Below are positions 1 to 13,739 of a stretch of DNA of 64,000 nucleotides, piece by piece. The notes below the pieces were generated by a model. It was given only the letters and a program-made list of their open reading frames with translations. It had not been told where the DNA came from and made no database searches. How positions within the stretch are numbered: the first letter of the stretch is position 1; each line of letters opens with the position of its first letter. The translations under genes were made by a program, and so were the position numbers. Source of the DNA: Rhea pennata (Eukaryota > Chordata > Aves > Rheiformes > Rheidae); the NCBI RefSeq assembly GCF_028389875.1, contig NC_084702.1, forward strand, positions 68,173,582-68,237,581, given 5' to 3'.

Positions 1-544
1 TTTCTCCCTAACAGCAAAAGGATTCACACTCAGTTGTTATTCCACTACATTCCTCTGCTGCCAGATGTTTTTGCATACTACTGATTCTTAACTGTCTAAT
101 TCATCCCTGTATTATCCAACTGCTGTGTTTCATCCTTAATGAAACATATTATAAAAGGTCTACTGTCATACATCTGACACTATCCAATAATTCAAGATGT
201 TGATAAACACGAAAAAAATCTCTTAATCAGCTAGAAAAGCTGGATAATTTCTATGATTTTCTGCTATCCAACCAAACCTGGTTACACAGTCTATCGCGAG
301 TTTTTTTCCCCAAAAGTATCAGACAGGGTTGCATCTTCCATGAGTTCCTACATTATGAGATAACTCTCAAGAGGTAAACTAATGCAAAATTACATTCAAC
401 TACACAGAATTAAATTACAGCTGACAACTATTACTTGACAGGAGAGAACTAGTTTTCAGAACTACCATTTGATTTGGACAGATGTTTGCTAAAATAGCAT
501 TAAAAATAGCTTGTTTATAATTAAATTAGTTTGCAACTTTTATC

Positions 545-675
545 TTATTTAGGGAGTTAATATTTAAAATAGTTAATATAAAAGTTAATATATAATAGTT
601 ATATATATAATAATATAATATATATATAATATATAATAGTTAATAGTTAATATATAATTATAATAGTTAATATAA
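545..675. repeat. AT-rich low-complexity repeat (TA/TAATA)
   Basis: Tract of degenerate TATA, TAATA and AGTTAATA units inside WDR70 intron 5. No coding or mobile-element signal is visible. Confidence 0.85.
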
Positions 676-2878
676 AAGCATAGCACATAATTGGCTAGTG
701 CTCATTCTGCATTCAAATACCAACTGCAGATTCTTGCTTAGGCTTCAAGACTTAGAGAAATCACAGCAAGTCACCTTTGGGTCTTCTCATGAAGTCTGCT
801 ATTATATATGCCTTTTATTTAGAGATAATTTAAAGGCCCTCCCCTTAAAATTACAGCTGTTAAATGCAGAAACTTCCATTATCATTCCAATACTTTTGGA
901 CTTGTATTGTTACAATAAAAAATATTATTTGATATTAAAAAAAACTATTTCAGAGAGACCTCTTTCCAAAAATGAGAAAGATCTGATCTGGATTCACCAG
1001 AGAGAATACAAGCAGGAAGGGAACACAGAGGAGTGACACTATGCCTATTCCCTACATGGCACCATAGGACAAAACATCTGTTACCACAGAGAACAGGTTT
1101 GTGTCAGAAGAAAGCAAAAAAACATAGAAGAAACCCGAAAACAACTGTCCTCATCCAAAGAAACTGCTAGTTAAAACAGCATCTAATCTTAAAGAGGGCA
1201 ACAACTCCGAAGGACTCTGGGTAAAGAGCCACGAAAAGAAAGTCACTATATCATTGGCAGAAAAGAAAGTCATATCAGAATTTCATAAATATATTCTATA
1301 GAGATATTCTGTGAGATTTACTCTGTCATCTTTACTTCTAGAATTTCTTTCTAGATGTCACATATCTCTACTGATGTCAGTCATAAAATTATTGCATGTT
1401 TCTATGCAGCCCAAAATGCCACCTGCTATGCCTGCACACCCATGTACGCAATCTGCACCAAGGCAAGGAAAACCTATAAAAATTAAGCAAAAGCAAACCT
1501 AGGAAGAATACATGTAACAGATACAAGAAAAGCAACTCACATGTGGGAGTTTACATCTTCTCTAGAATTTTTTTTTCTCCAGAAAGAGTCAATGGAGTTA
1601 CAAAAAAAATCAACTTGATTTTAAAAGAATCTTAACAAGGCACAGAACACTCACAAAGACTGGAACTTAAAACTGTAAAATAAGAAAGGGTTTTCTTTAA
1701 AGTGACTCAATACTCTGTGTCACAGTAGTCTTATAAAATAGGTAGAGGCAATTTGTAGGCACTAAGGATGATTAAGCTAGCCATTTTTTCTTTTGAATTT
1801 CCATTCCTGTTATTCATTTTTGGTACTTGGTAGAAAAGCTAGTTAAACTAATCTACTTAAAGAAGGAATGTCACTGAGAAATATGTTTAGTCTTATATTT
1901 CAGACAACAAGAATACTTATATCATGACCTTTATTTTGTGAGAGACATATGCTGATTATTTGTATTAGAAAAGGTTATGAATCTGGTAGCACTGAAAGCT
2001 AGCTGCTCCCTACAGATACAGTTGTGGCCTAACATGTAAGTTTGCTTTCTTTGCGTGTTCCAAGACACTCTTGTAGCAGGTGGGTCAGAAAATGGCAGAT
2101 AAGTCTCAGTAAGTCAAATTATGCACAAAATCTGAATGGAGATTATTTACTTGAGAAAGAAACAATAATTATTCTATGAGCTATGATTCTTCTTACTCCA
2201 ATTTGTATTTTAAGTTAAGCCTAAAAAGTTCTGAATATACATAAATCTACATTACGTTCTATTTTAACAAGTCTGAAAGATTTAGTTCAAAAATCGTGCA
2301 CTAAAATTCCAAAAGTTGAAGACTTAATTGCTTTAAGTGCTTTAATTGCTGTCATTCAGGTGTAGTTCAAAAGTTAAAGAAAAAATTACCTTTTTCCTTT
2401 CTGCCTGTCACTGATTTTTGTTAATTGTTACTTGGACACAACGACTAAAAGCAAAACGAGCAGGTAATCCCTGCTAAATAAATACCAACATAATGGTAAA
2501 GGTTGCCAACAGAGAAAAGCCAAAGGATTTTATCTTTCTCATTAACATATTATGACTAAGAGCTCAAGTCTTTCATGACTTTCATTTTTACTATTTCAAT
2601 AAAGGCATGAACTAGCATAGTTGTAGACTGAAGGTTCAAGGAGGGCTCTAAGTCCCTGCAATTAGCTTTGTTTAATGAGACATGCACTAATCACAGGGTG
2701 TGGCAAATTCACACTGCACACAACCCTCTTTCTACTGTGCTTGCGCTTGTCCTGCCAATATTTCGCTTGTTCTGAAGTTCTAGAAATCCAGCATCATTGT
2801 TTCACAAGATCCAAGAGGTAAACCGTGAAAATGTTGAACAAATCTTAGCCACTTCGAGAAGAAGATGGCTCTGTGTTG

Positions 2879-2910
2879 TTTTTTTTTTATTATTATTATT
2901 ATTATTATAG
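2879..2910. repeat. poly-T followed by (TAT)n microsatellite
   Basis: Nine to ten T's run into about seven TAT units, within WDR70 intron 5. Confidence 0.9.
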
Positions 2911-3547
2911 CACTGGCCAAGATGCAATCCATGGGCCTGATCTAGCCACTACTTACTACTCTTTGCTCCAAGAGCCCCACTGCAAAGTGCCACATCATAA
3001 CTAAATGAGTATCTGTTATGTGATCAATACAAAGTCATCCATATGACATTACACACATGCTTGACTACACTTTGACCATGGGACAGATTTTTTTTTTGAT
3101 ACATGAGGAAGGATTAAAGAATGGAGAACTCCAATATGTGAAAAGAATATGGTCCAACTAGACTAAGACATCTTTCATACTTCATTTAATAAAATGAAAT
3201 AAAAGAAAGATAAGTTAGAGCTGGGAAGTCTCTGTTAAAAGTTTGGTTCATTTTCCCACTCCATTTAAAGATATGAGCTGCTGCATAAATCCTGCATCAT
3301 TTCTGAACCATCATCCAACAAATCTTTAGAAGTTCACAATCTCATTGTTTAACAGAAAGCAAACAAAAAAAAAGAAAAAGGCTACAACAAAGAAACCTAA
3401 TTCTTTTGTTTGCACCTTTTAAATTAAAAATGAAAAAAAAAAAAAGATTTTTTCCAAAATTCTCTGCTTGTGGTCTTAAGTCCTATAGTTTCCTGTACTT
3501 CAGCATAGAAAGATACCAGTTAATTTACCTAACCTAATAAAGGCAAA

Positions 3548-3606
3548 TATTAATATAATAATAATATAACAATATATATAATGTTATATTAGTAGTAGTA
3601 GTATTT
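3548..3606. repeat. AT-rich tract with (TAG)n end
   Basis: Degenerate TAATA/TATA tract followed by about four tandem TAG units. Confidence 0.8.
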
Positions 3607-4840
3607 CTGACATCTGAATTAACCTACAAATACATCCACTATGTTTGTACCATTTCCATGTGAATAACCCAAGTATTAGTGAGAACTCTGGTTTTTGCTT
3701 TCATTCTAGGATGTTTTAAAATGAATTAATTATGTATTTTAATTCTTCAACACTCTTTTTTCCATAACAGAAGTTTTGGCCATGAAAAGAAAACTAAGTT
3801 CTATTACTAGTTTCCATAGTTCTTCCAGGACTTACTTCATGAATTCATACTCATTATTATATGAAAGATGACCTATTATATGCAATAGGATCATTGGGAT
3901 CAAGGCTGAGCTCTGTAAAAGGGCCATCTTTCAGCGGACTGATTCTAACCCTAATTTGAAACCTGGTGTTTCACTGCACACAAATATACAGGTACTCACT
4001 GCAGTGAGCTCCATGCATCTAATTAAAATCTTTACAAAGTACTATTTACTCAGAAACCTGTTTTCAGTGAGTAAATGGTAAGTACTGTTTAATTTCCAAG
4101 CTGGTTACTAAAGAGAGTTGCAGGAACTATGCAAGACAAATAGCAGTTCTAGAAAGACATGGTGCATCTGAGATATTTTTACTGCCCTCTAGTGCACTTC
4201 GGGGGAAGAAAAGAAGAATGATACTTCGCAGACCAGAATATTAATGTTATTTGGCATTACTCATGTGAAGGTCTACCAAATAAATCTGAAGGTGAGCGTG
4301 TGACTGCATCTTGTGCAAATGAACTCTAATTTGTGTTTCAGCTACATAGCTCAGGCATAAACAGCAGCGCAGTCAAAACAGCCGACTGAACAACTTGCCC
4401 ACATCCCCGTGATACACTCCTCAAGAGCTAACCCATACAGAGCTCGACACAGCTGCATGTTGCCCAGAACGCATGGGAGTGACTTTGGGAGTCAGTCACC
4501 ACTCTCATACAGACACATAAAAGACTGCTTAGTTCCACCAGCTATTATTTGCACCTCAAGAGTGTACTTTTCTGTAATGTCTCATACATTTAAAATTACT
4601 AACATTGATTAATCAGTTAAGCCTGGAAGCAAAATTGGAAGTCACTAATAACCTCTCTTCTGTTTTAACCAAACTGTAAGCGTTTTGTCTGTATTTTCTG
4701 TCTCATCAATAGTGTAAAAGGAAACATACAATGCTGGTAGTCTCACTGAATATACATCCTCAGGCCCACTTACAAATCTGGAAGTCCATATACATAGTCC
4801 CATCAAAGTCAACACAGCTATATATGTGGAAAAGGATCTC

Positions 4841-4888
4841 ATCATAGAAACAGTAAGATTGGAAGGGACCAGAGTAATCCAACCTTAA
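4841..4888 (-). mobile_element. CR1 LINE 3'-end fragment (very short)
   Basis: Reading plus, ATCATAGAAACAGTAAGATT is followed by GGAAGGGACC and then AATCCAACC. This is the antisense of an avian CR1 3' terminus, so the element lies on the minus strand. Only about 50 bp is recognisable. Confidence 0.65.
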
Positions 4889-7204
4889 GAAATGAAGCTA
4901 AGCTAAGCTTCATAAGATAGCTACTTATTAACTAATTGCATTAAGCCCCATTTAGAAGAACGAACAAAGAGTCTCTCACTCCTATTGCATAAAGGTTCCC
5001 CACAAAGCTTTTTTTTATTTTTTAATTTGGAAGGGGAGGTTATATAATATATCATCTTTCCACTATTCTCAAGCATGATGATAATAATATGGTTTTTGCT
5101 TTACAAAGTAGTATTTTAATTGAAAACTAAATACCACTTCTAACTCACCTGACTTTTTAAATTACATTACTGTCCTCACAAAAAATAAGATGTAAGAGCT
5201 TAAAGGCTTCTTTTTCAGTTTTCTTCTTCTATTTTATTCCTCATTAAGTAGTATTATTTCAGACATTTCAAAACGTTTTTCTACAAAAACAACAAATGTA
5301 AAATACACTGATAATTTTCAAAGTTAAAACAAAATGCCTCAAGTAGAACAAAGGAATAAACAGTTTACATAAAGCAACAGTTATACTCACTGGAATCCAA
5401 GTAACAGCTTTAAACACATTTCATAAGCCTCAGATTTGGAGCATGAAAGGAGACTGTTAATAAAAATTCATAACTTTACAGTTCTTTTGTCCCTTTGGAA
5501 AAAGTGATTTATGAAAGGAAATCAAAAAAAATTTGTAGTATAGTCCCATAAATATTATATGAACATTTATCAACCTTCAGTTACAATGATGCAAGCTGCA
5601 CAAATATTTATAAATACTAGACAAGGTGGTAGGTAGTAGAAAAGGGAGCAAAATGTTACACAAGATACTAATAAATTGAAAATCACTGTATTAGGTATTA
5701 AAATACAGAAGAAGATAACTAAGAGTAAAGGAAGTTCTATATGATTGTTTTGTGATCTGGATAGTGTCAGCAACAAGTATGTAAAGTCCCTGCATACTGC
5801 TAAGTGCCCACCTGCAAATAAGAGATGCCATTGCAGCAGTTCTAAAACATTACATGTGGTAGTCTCACGTTCATAAAAATCTAAAGTCATCTTTTAAACA
5901 AACAGCAGACATTCCAAGAGTCAACAAAATTGCTCTCCAAGGATACCACTGGAGTAGTTTGCAGTTCCAGCAGTTTAACATAAATCATCTGTTAATCAAA
6001 AATCCTGTGAAGACTTGTTTTGGAAAGGAAATGTAACTACATGTCACTTACACTCTTCTTTCAAATACAGACCTTCAAAATTATTTAATCATCTTAATCA
6101 TAAATATTTCAAATACTTGTTATCATCCACTTTATTTTCTGTTCATTCAAGCAAAAGTTCTATACATCTGTATTCCTCACCACTCCTAGAGTATGGAAAA
6201 CTTTTTGAAAAAGAAAGCATTCATATGCCAGATACAAAGAAAAGCTACCATCTTCCATTTATGTATTCCACACAGTAACAGATACAATATGTTAATTGTG
6301 CTTCCTTATAAAAGTACTCTGAAAATTTGTTGTAGCAATTGCCAATAAAAGTATCCTGTAAGGAGGCAGTCCCTGCTTCAGGCTGACTCTTAAGTGTCTT
6401 AGGTTCTTAAACAATAAATGAAGTCTGATCCCTTCACCTCCAACTTGGCTTCACCTCAAAGATCCTTACTTCTAATAGAAGTAAATAAAGTAATACGTTC
6501 ACATGCCATTGCAGGAATTGAATTCCATATGACATTTATAGCTATATCGTTGTTAAACAACACTATAAAGAAAGTTCAATCTCGTGACTGAAATATTCCT
6601 CTAAAACATTATGTACTTTGAAAGACTTAGATTTTTTTTTCCTTAAAAGGTCTCAAATTTACCCATGCCTCAAACACGGCTGGTAGAAAAGAGCATTTTT
6701 ACTCTCTGAGGGTACCAGCTTCCACGAAATCTACTGGTTTCAAGGAAACAAATGGTGTGTGAATAATAAATGAATGGTGTGTGAATAAGCATTTGGATCT
6801 CATGTTCCAAGTGTGGGAGCTCTGCAGTCACAGAGATGAAGAAACATTTTGCATCATCCTTAACAGGTCCCTTTCCAAATTTAGAAGTGGCACTAACAGC
6901 TTGCAAAGGAGCTTTCCATAGGCTCCATCAGGTCAAGCCAACCTTTTGAAGGGTCTGTGCAGAAAGTAGCAAAGAGGGGAGAAGAAAAAAGAAAAAGATT
7001 AGATCTTTAAGTTTCCTTTAAAAGGGATAACAGTAACAATAATTATGTTCTAGATCATGACTCAAGTTACTATCCTTCATTTTCAATACTTTGAATTTGA
7101 CAAAAGTACTTTGATCAGTATACCTATTGATTATCTCACAAAAGACATACAGAAGAAAAAACGTAGGACTGAATATGTATCTATAGAGGAAAAACTCTGG
7201 GATT

Positions 7205-7474
7205 TCACTGAATCCCAGAACAGTGAGTTTGGAAGGGACCTTTAGAGTTCATTCAGTCCAACTCCCTGCACAAGCAGGGTCACCTACAGCAGGCTGACCA
7301 GCTCGCTGTCAAAACAGCTTTAGAGTATCTCCAAGGATGGAGACTTCACATTACTGGGCAACCTGCCCTTGTGTTTGACCACCCTCACAGTGAAAGAGTT
7401 TTCCCTTAGATTCCAGGTGGATCTTCCTGCCCATCATCTTGTCACCGGGCACCACTGAAAGAGTCTGTCTATGC
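7205..7474 (-). mobile_element. CR1 LINE 3' fragment, 5'-truncated and diverged
   Basis: In plus orientation it contains the antisense CR1 blocks in order: GGAAGGGACC, a CCAACTCCCTGC-like block, GGGCAACCTG, CACCCTCACAGTGAAAGAGT, CAGGTGGATCTTCCTG and GGGCACCACTGAAAGAGTCT. The element is therefore inserted on the minus strand, in the same sense as WDR70. It has internal deletions and no intact reading frame. It is a typical dead-on-arrival CR1 copy, and subfamily assignment would need a repeat library. Confidence 0.85.
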
Positions 7475-7920
7475 ATAGATAGTATCTATATAATATTATA
7501 AAAGCATTTTTCCTCCTGACCATATGGGAAGGTAATACAAAAGGAAGTTGACGCAATGGTAATTGCTACCTAGTCATTGATACACTGGCAAAAATAAAGG
7601 TAGCTCAAAAAGAATGCCTTTCTCAAAACTGCATTTTTCAGTCTCTCTTGCACATGTACAAATTGCATTGTTGAGCTATAAGCAGTCTAGATCTTCCTTC
7701 AAGTCCCTTAGTTCATTTTTTCTTTTTTAAACAAGATGAAACATGACTGGGTAAATATGATTCATCTGTTATCAGGACAGACACTCTCTCAGCCTAAATG
7801 TAAAAACTCCTCAGGATGACTTAAGTTCCCATGCCATTATTTATTTTTACAAGACAAAGATTTTTAGCCTGGCACAATAGCCAAATTCTAATTGCAGTAA
7901 TTATAGTCTACTTAGATTTT

Positions 7921-7965
7921 ACAAACATACACATACATATATATACATACATATACATACAAATC
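7921..7965. repeat. (CATA)n/(TATA)n microsatellite
   Basis: Short imperfect ACATAC/ATATAT repeat in WDR70 intron 5. Confidence 0.8.
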
Positions 7966-10900
7966 TCACTAGGAAATGGCTTTCCTCCATTCTAAACAAG
8001 AGTATTATGGGTATGTCTTGTTAATCCCTGCAAAAATCTAAAAGTGGCTCCAAACAATTCTAGAACTTTGAATATCTTTTTGGAAATATGCCCAAATCAG
8101 AGTACAGCCTTGGAGAGGACCAAGGCTGTACCTTTTTTCAGGGACATAATTACAGCATGATTACTATCTCTTCAATACTGCAGACAAAAAAAGCACTCAA
8201 TTCCAAAGAGGAATCATCTGTAACTAAGTTCCATAAGAAGCCTCACAAATTCACCTGGCAAGTTTTTCTAACAACTAGCTCTATTCCTGCTGCTTCAGGT
8301 GAGGAAAAAAGCATCACAAGGTGTTAGTGCTCCATTATATCCTGTTAAGTATCCTAGCACATTTATCTAATTACACACAGAAGCAACTATTCCCAAACAC
8401 AAACACACACTCCCTTACTAATGTATTTTAATAGGCGTCACATCTCTCCTTGAAGAATTCGCTATGTCCTAGATTTAAAACTGTCTACCTTCCAGTCTTG
8501 AAAACTACTTTGGCTAATCTCCTGTCCCCTTCTACCCAATCTTTATTTTGATTGCACAAGCACTAGAGAAGCAAGATGTACCCAAATGCATCTTACCCAT
8601 GGAAAAAAAAAAAGCTGACAGAGCTTGACAGGACTCAAAATATCTCACACCTTACCAAGCCTCTGAAAAATTCTATTTTTTTCATAAAAAATTGCCCTTA
8701 ATATGAATCTGCCCTCTAAAATACAAGCCCTTCTCCCTTTTAATACACCTGTTTAGAAACAAAAAGATTTAAGTTTCTGAAGAAGGCATACTTTTGCAGA
8801 TGAAAGCAAACATGAAAAGCTTCAGGCTACAGGATACTCTCTGCTTGCGCCCTTTTCCCATCAACATATGACCACATGAAAAACAGGCAGCAACAACCTG
8901 ACCAAGCTTTTTGCTCCATTTGGAGAAAAAGCACTACAAAGCACTGACCATGCTTCAAATAGGCAACTCTAAGCCTCATCCTCCTTACTCTGACAATTAA
9001 TGCAAGTCTTTAAAAAGAAAGCTGTAACAACTGGAAAACGTCAGAGGGACTCAAGACCAATCATACCTAATGTGCTTAAATCATAGTCAATGCAGCAGTG
9101 TCCCTTACATAACTACAAAAAAACCCTGTAAAATATTTGTGTAAGTACCTACAAGCATGTATTGTGCTTTGTTAAGAGTCACCACTGCAGCAATGAATGG
9201 AGGTGAATATAATATAGCCGTTAAATCTAAACAATTATTTACAAAATTTAACTACCATCAGTACTAACACTGAATTTAATCAGAGAGATACATTACAACA
9301 GCTACCATGAAGATGTGAATAAATAAAATGAACTCCTGTAAATTCACAGTAGAAAGTCAAGCCAGAATTCATATATGGAATGCAATATATGGCTCAGCTC
9401 AGAAATTTACATTCAGTATGGATTTTACACCAATGTCTGCAAATTACATAAATGCAAAACATTTAAAAGCCAACAGTGCCAGTGCAAAATATTTCAAGGA
9501 AGAGCGTTCAGTGATTAACTGCTATTACCAATTTTCCTATAAAAACACCAATAAAGGTATGAACAATTCCAATTCAAGGTAATAACTACTAGTTAATACT
9601 CTAAAACCTGAGGATCATTCATAGCATAAACAATGTAAGTTGGACAGTTCTGGGCCATCCTTACACTCAAAAAGACCATACAACTCCTAGCAAACAATTT
9701 TCATAAATACTGCTATTGATGGTCTCATTTAAGAAAGAAAAGCAACAAATGAACAAGCAGTAGAGGCAAAACGACGTTCCTCTGCTGAAAATCACATCTA
9801 AAGACAGGTTTGAGAAACAGTGGCAAACTACTAGGGTGAAACTACCATTTTGATGCCTGTTGTCTGTTATACAAACCCTAAAAGACTTTATACTACAGAA
9901 ATTCAATTCATACAACTACTAAAGAAAAATGTGTTTCCTTCACAGTCAAAAATATAAATGCTTATGTTTTAAGTTACATCATCATAAAAGTATAACAAAA
10001 GAGCCAGTTTCATAATCCATCCAAAAATATATTAATTTCAGGTTTTCATTTATTTTCTCCCACTTCTGCCCCCATGCATACCAACCACAGCCTGATGAAC
10101 AATCAAGAAAAAGGAATTAGAGTTCTCATAACATCAACACTTGCTTTTTCGGGGACTCACAGGATCTTACTGTGATCACCAATCGATCAACAGGAAATCA
10201 GGAAAGCACAGCTGTTTCCTTATTCCATTCACAGGAAAGAAAAAAACTCAGTTCATGAGCTGCAGTAAGGGGAGACTCTAGACCCCAAAGGCCTCTGACA
10301 TCCATACTGACCCAAAATCTTCCCAGTTATAAATTAACTGTGTAGACCGAAAACCCACAAGTCTCATATTTCTGCCACTCTGCTTATTCTCCACCAAATC
10401 TATTCTAGACTGTTTTGTAACTATTGTCTTAAGTTCAGACAAACTTAAATCATACCAGTCTGCATGTTACCTGTCTGTCTGATTAACTTTTTATTATGAG
10501 CCTTTGTAGTTACTGGGAGCCAGAGTTAACTTTTTCAAGCCAACTGTAGCATTATTCAAATACATAAATCAATATAGAGCACCTATATCTTAATATGGCT
10601 AGAAATTAAATTAAAAATTAAAACAGTCAAGCAGCAAACAAAGTGACTAGCAAGAAACACTGGAAAAGACAGGTTGATCTAAATCAGCTGGTTCCGCATA
10701 TTCTTTTCCCTTTGGTATTTTCAACAAACTAGCAGGAGTTACATAAAAAAGCTGCCCACTGCCCTTTAGAGATAGCAAATGAAAATAAATTATACTCAGA
10801 ATCATAAATCTAACAGTTATACAAGCAATTCTGAAAAAAATAATATCTCAACAGCACATGAGATATTAAGTTAAAGTAACAATCCAGGCTTTTAAAAAGA

Positions 10901-11760
10901 TAATTATAGTAGAATTAACTTTAGAGATTTCAAAACACAAAGCCCTACTAAGGTGCAGCCATCTTTGATAGAGGACAACAGAAAACAGGCACACAGCACA
11001 CTACAACACAGAGGGATTAAAAAGGAACAGATGGTTTCTATTTCATTGCTGATAACCCACTTTTCATTTCATAAGCTACTTCTACCATTGAAAGTCTTAT
11101 CCTGTTCTCTGAAATATACCTGTTACCTTTAAAATATTCAGAGGTTTATGACTTATGAGATTATATACATCTTTCTGTAATTTCTCAATTATTAAATATT
11201 ACCGTTTTCCCACGCTGTCACACTACTTAAATGAGTGCTCAGCATTTAGTTACATTTTCCTAAAGGACCTAATTTATTCCATAATTACACACAAATGAAG
11301 GAGTCTGCCACAACTTGGCACTAATCTGTAGTTTAATGTGATTACATCTAGAAATCCATATAGCACTCCCTATTGAGATTAAAGACTAGATTATACCATA
11401 GACTGGAACAGTAGCATATACAGGATTGTTTATTCATGTGAATCTAATAAAATTACTCTGCTTACAAAAGAGATGTCAAAAAATGACAGCCTTCCACTGA
11501 TGATGTAATAAAAACAGATCTTTAATGTATTTAGTTCATTTTCATTATAGCTTACTCAACCAATGTGGTAAAATTTTCTTTGATGTAGCCAAACAATTCT
11601 GGTATATGCATGGCAATCACAGTATTGTTAACAGAGTTTATTATAACCCTGTTTCATCACAGTGATGAAAAAGGCAAAGATCAGTGGTAAAACCATGGTC
11701 ATCTGCTTAGTCAGAATTTACAGGATGCTTCCATGTGTTTTCTCCAGTACACACCAATTT

Positions 11761-11843
11761 GTTTTTGTTTGAGGGTTTTGTGTTTTTTTTTTTTTGTTTG
11801 TTTGTTTTTTGGGTTTTTTGGTTTTTTTGGGGGGTGGGGGGCA
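11761..11843. repeat. T/G-rich low-complexity tract
   Basis: Runs of T interrupted by single G's (GTTTGTTTG, GGGTTTTTTGG) ending in a G-rich GGGGGGTGGGGGG run. Open frames over it on the minus strand are artefacts of low complexity. Confidence 0.85.
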
Positions 11844-12328
11844 TATACTCCCAGGTTCCACAAATGCAATAATGCTTTTCCACATAAGTAAAAAAGTAAC
11901 AGAAGAGCAAGACTAGAGCATGTGTTATCCAAAAACTCTTTAGTACATGTGCGGAAGATTGCGGCCACCACACTTTACTGAAAATGTGTACGTTTATTTT
12001 ATTTCAGAATCGAATTACGTAGGGTAAATACATGATGCTTTTTGCTAAGTGCAGAAAGTGACAATTCTAGCAATTTCTGGCACAAATTAAGAAAAATTTA
12101 GGTATATATGAAGAAGCACTATTATTGCAGCTATTTTGCAAAGACTGTTTTAAACAAAATTCCCTTTCATTTTCCAACATGTGCAAAATGCCCTCAAGTA
12201 TTAGAAAGAATCTAGAGATACTCAGTTTATAAATCAATCTTTTTCTTTAAGACCCTGACAAGAGGGCTATATATTCCAGTATGTAATACATCAATTACCC
12301 CGTGTTCTTCCACAGAAGCATCACTTCC

Positions 12329-12358
12329 TTCTTTTTTTTTTTTTGGTTTTTTTGTTTT
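12329..12358. repeat. poly-T rich tract
   Basis: Run of T's with a short GG interruption. It explains the lysine-rich minus-strand open frame over it, which is not a gene. Confidence 0.8.
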
Positions 12359-13011
12359 CCCCCTAAGACAACTTTTCCTGATAATACCGGTATTTTCAAA
12401 TCTCAGTCTGTATTTAAGAAAATAAGAACAAAGTAGGTAAGGAAGCAACCTAGACACAAGCAATTAAGAATAAAGTCTGTCTAGAAAAGATCAGGATGAG
12501 TTATTAAAAGACATTTCTGATCCATAGTTATTTGTGATACTTCAGTGAAAATATTAGCAAACATGAGGTTTAAATTTAAGTTTAGTTGCCAGGTTATAAC
12601 ATGATTTCAAGTTTACTTTATTTTATTTTAGTACAGTATACATTGAAATCCTCTGAGCATTAGATAGATGCTCAAAGAATGTTTTACTATCTCAAAATTA
12701 AAGATACTTGCAGGACTTGATTCCCAAGCCTAGTTGTTTCTCTCTGTGTGGCTTCAATATTTCAGCACTATAAGGCAGTTACAAGCTTCATATGTGCTGA
12801 CAACAGAGTAGAAGATTGTTTTTTCTAGGAAGAAAAATGGGGACAGCTTGGGAGAGCTGTGATTTACACGGGCATTCTGATGAAGCCCCAAAGAAAGAAC
12901 ACCTGTGCAGAACAAGCATACATTTGTTGAGATTTACCACTTCCTAGTGCATAGACAAAGTTACCAGCTATTAATGGACACTTTTTTATATTTGTTGTTC
13001 TTTGTGTAAAT

Positions 13012-13042
13012 TTTTATTTATTTATTTATTTATTTATTTTTT
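13012..13042. repeat. (TTTA)n microsatellite
   Basis: About seven tandem ATTT units in WDR70 intron 5. Confidence 0.92.
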
Positions 13043-13540
13043 AATGACAAGCATCTGGGTTCATCATATTGAGTACTTTCAAAATTTGGATCTTGAAATT
13101 GACTGCAAACTATCCAGATCCAAAACTGATCGAAACTAAGCATCTCCTTCAGTATCAACAAAGTACTTTCACGTGCTTTCAAGACAGTAGCTATTACTCA
13201 GACTACCTGTTGGAGATGCACATTTTCAAATTAAAAAAGAAAGAACAAAACACCCCTTATATCATTGCTCCTACTTCTGTATAATGTGCAAATAAGAAAG
13301 AATGACCTATACAAGAGAAATTCACCAATCACATGTATGTTTTCAAAAAAAATCCAGATATTTTAAGAAGAATGTTGCATTTGTTAAATAATCATTAGGA
13401 AAAAAAGATCACATGAAATCTGCATTTCAAACAACAGTTACACACTTCACCCACAAATTCAATCATAAAAGAAAGAGCATAGTTAAAAAAAATGAGTCTA
13501 CTTGAAGTGTTTAAACATTAAAGAGGAATAAAATACTTAC

Positions 13541-13739
13541 ATTATCTTCCTCCTGTAAATCGTCATCATCATGATCGTCATCACTGTCCTTGAACCCAGG
13601 TGGAAGTGGTGGCCCAATGAATTCATCATCATCATCATCAGAATCCTCATTTTGATTTTGAGCTGAAGTCTGGGATTGCACAGAAGGACCAGTTAACTCT
13701 TCATCTGAGCTATCTTCACTTTCACTACAGGCTGCATCT
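13541..13739 (-). CDS. WDR70: WDR70 coding exon 5
   Basis: Residues 96-162, 199 nt. The acceptor reads CCATGCAG and the donor AAT|GTAAGTATT. It encodes a Ser/Asp/Glu-rich low-complexity segment with DEFIGPPLPPGF, matching the acidic proline-containing linker before the propeller in human WDR70. The exon ends in phase 0. Confidence 0.88.

Larger units (their letters stand above)
1..13540 (-). other. WDR70: WDR70 intron 5 (partial, continues off the left edge)
   Basis: AT-rich non-coding sequence downstream of WDR70 exon 5 on the minus strand. I looked for the next expected coding piece, the start of the WD40 propeller with a GGYDYDVKFWD-like blade, and did not see it, so the stretch is read as one intron of at least 13.5 kb. 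The open frames here are short and resemble no family I know. It holds simple repeats and CR1 fragments listed separately. A very short exon could have been missed. Confidence 0.75.

Noticed and set aside
11707-11973. Lysine/threonine-rich minus-strand frames
   Set aside because: They translate a T/G low-complexity tract in WDR70 intron 5.
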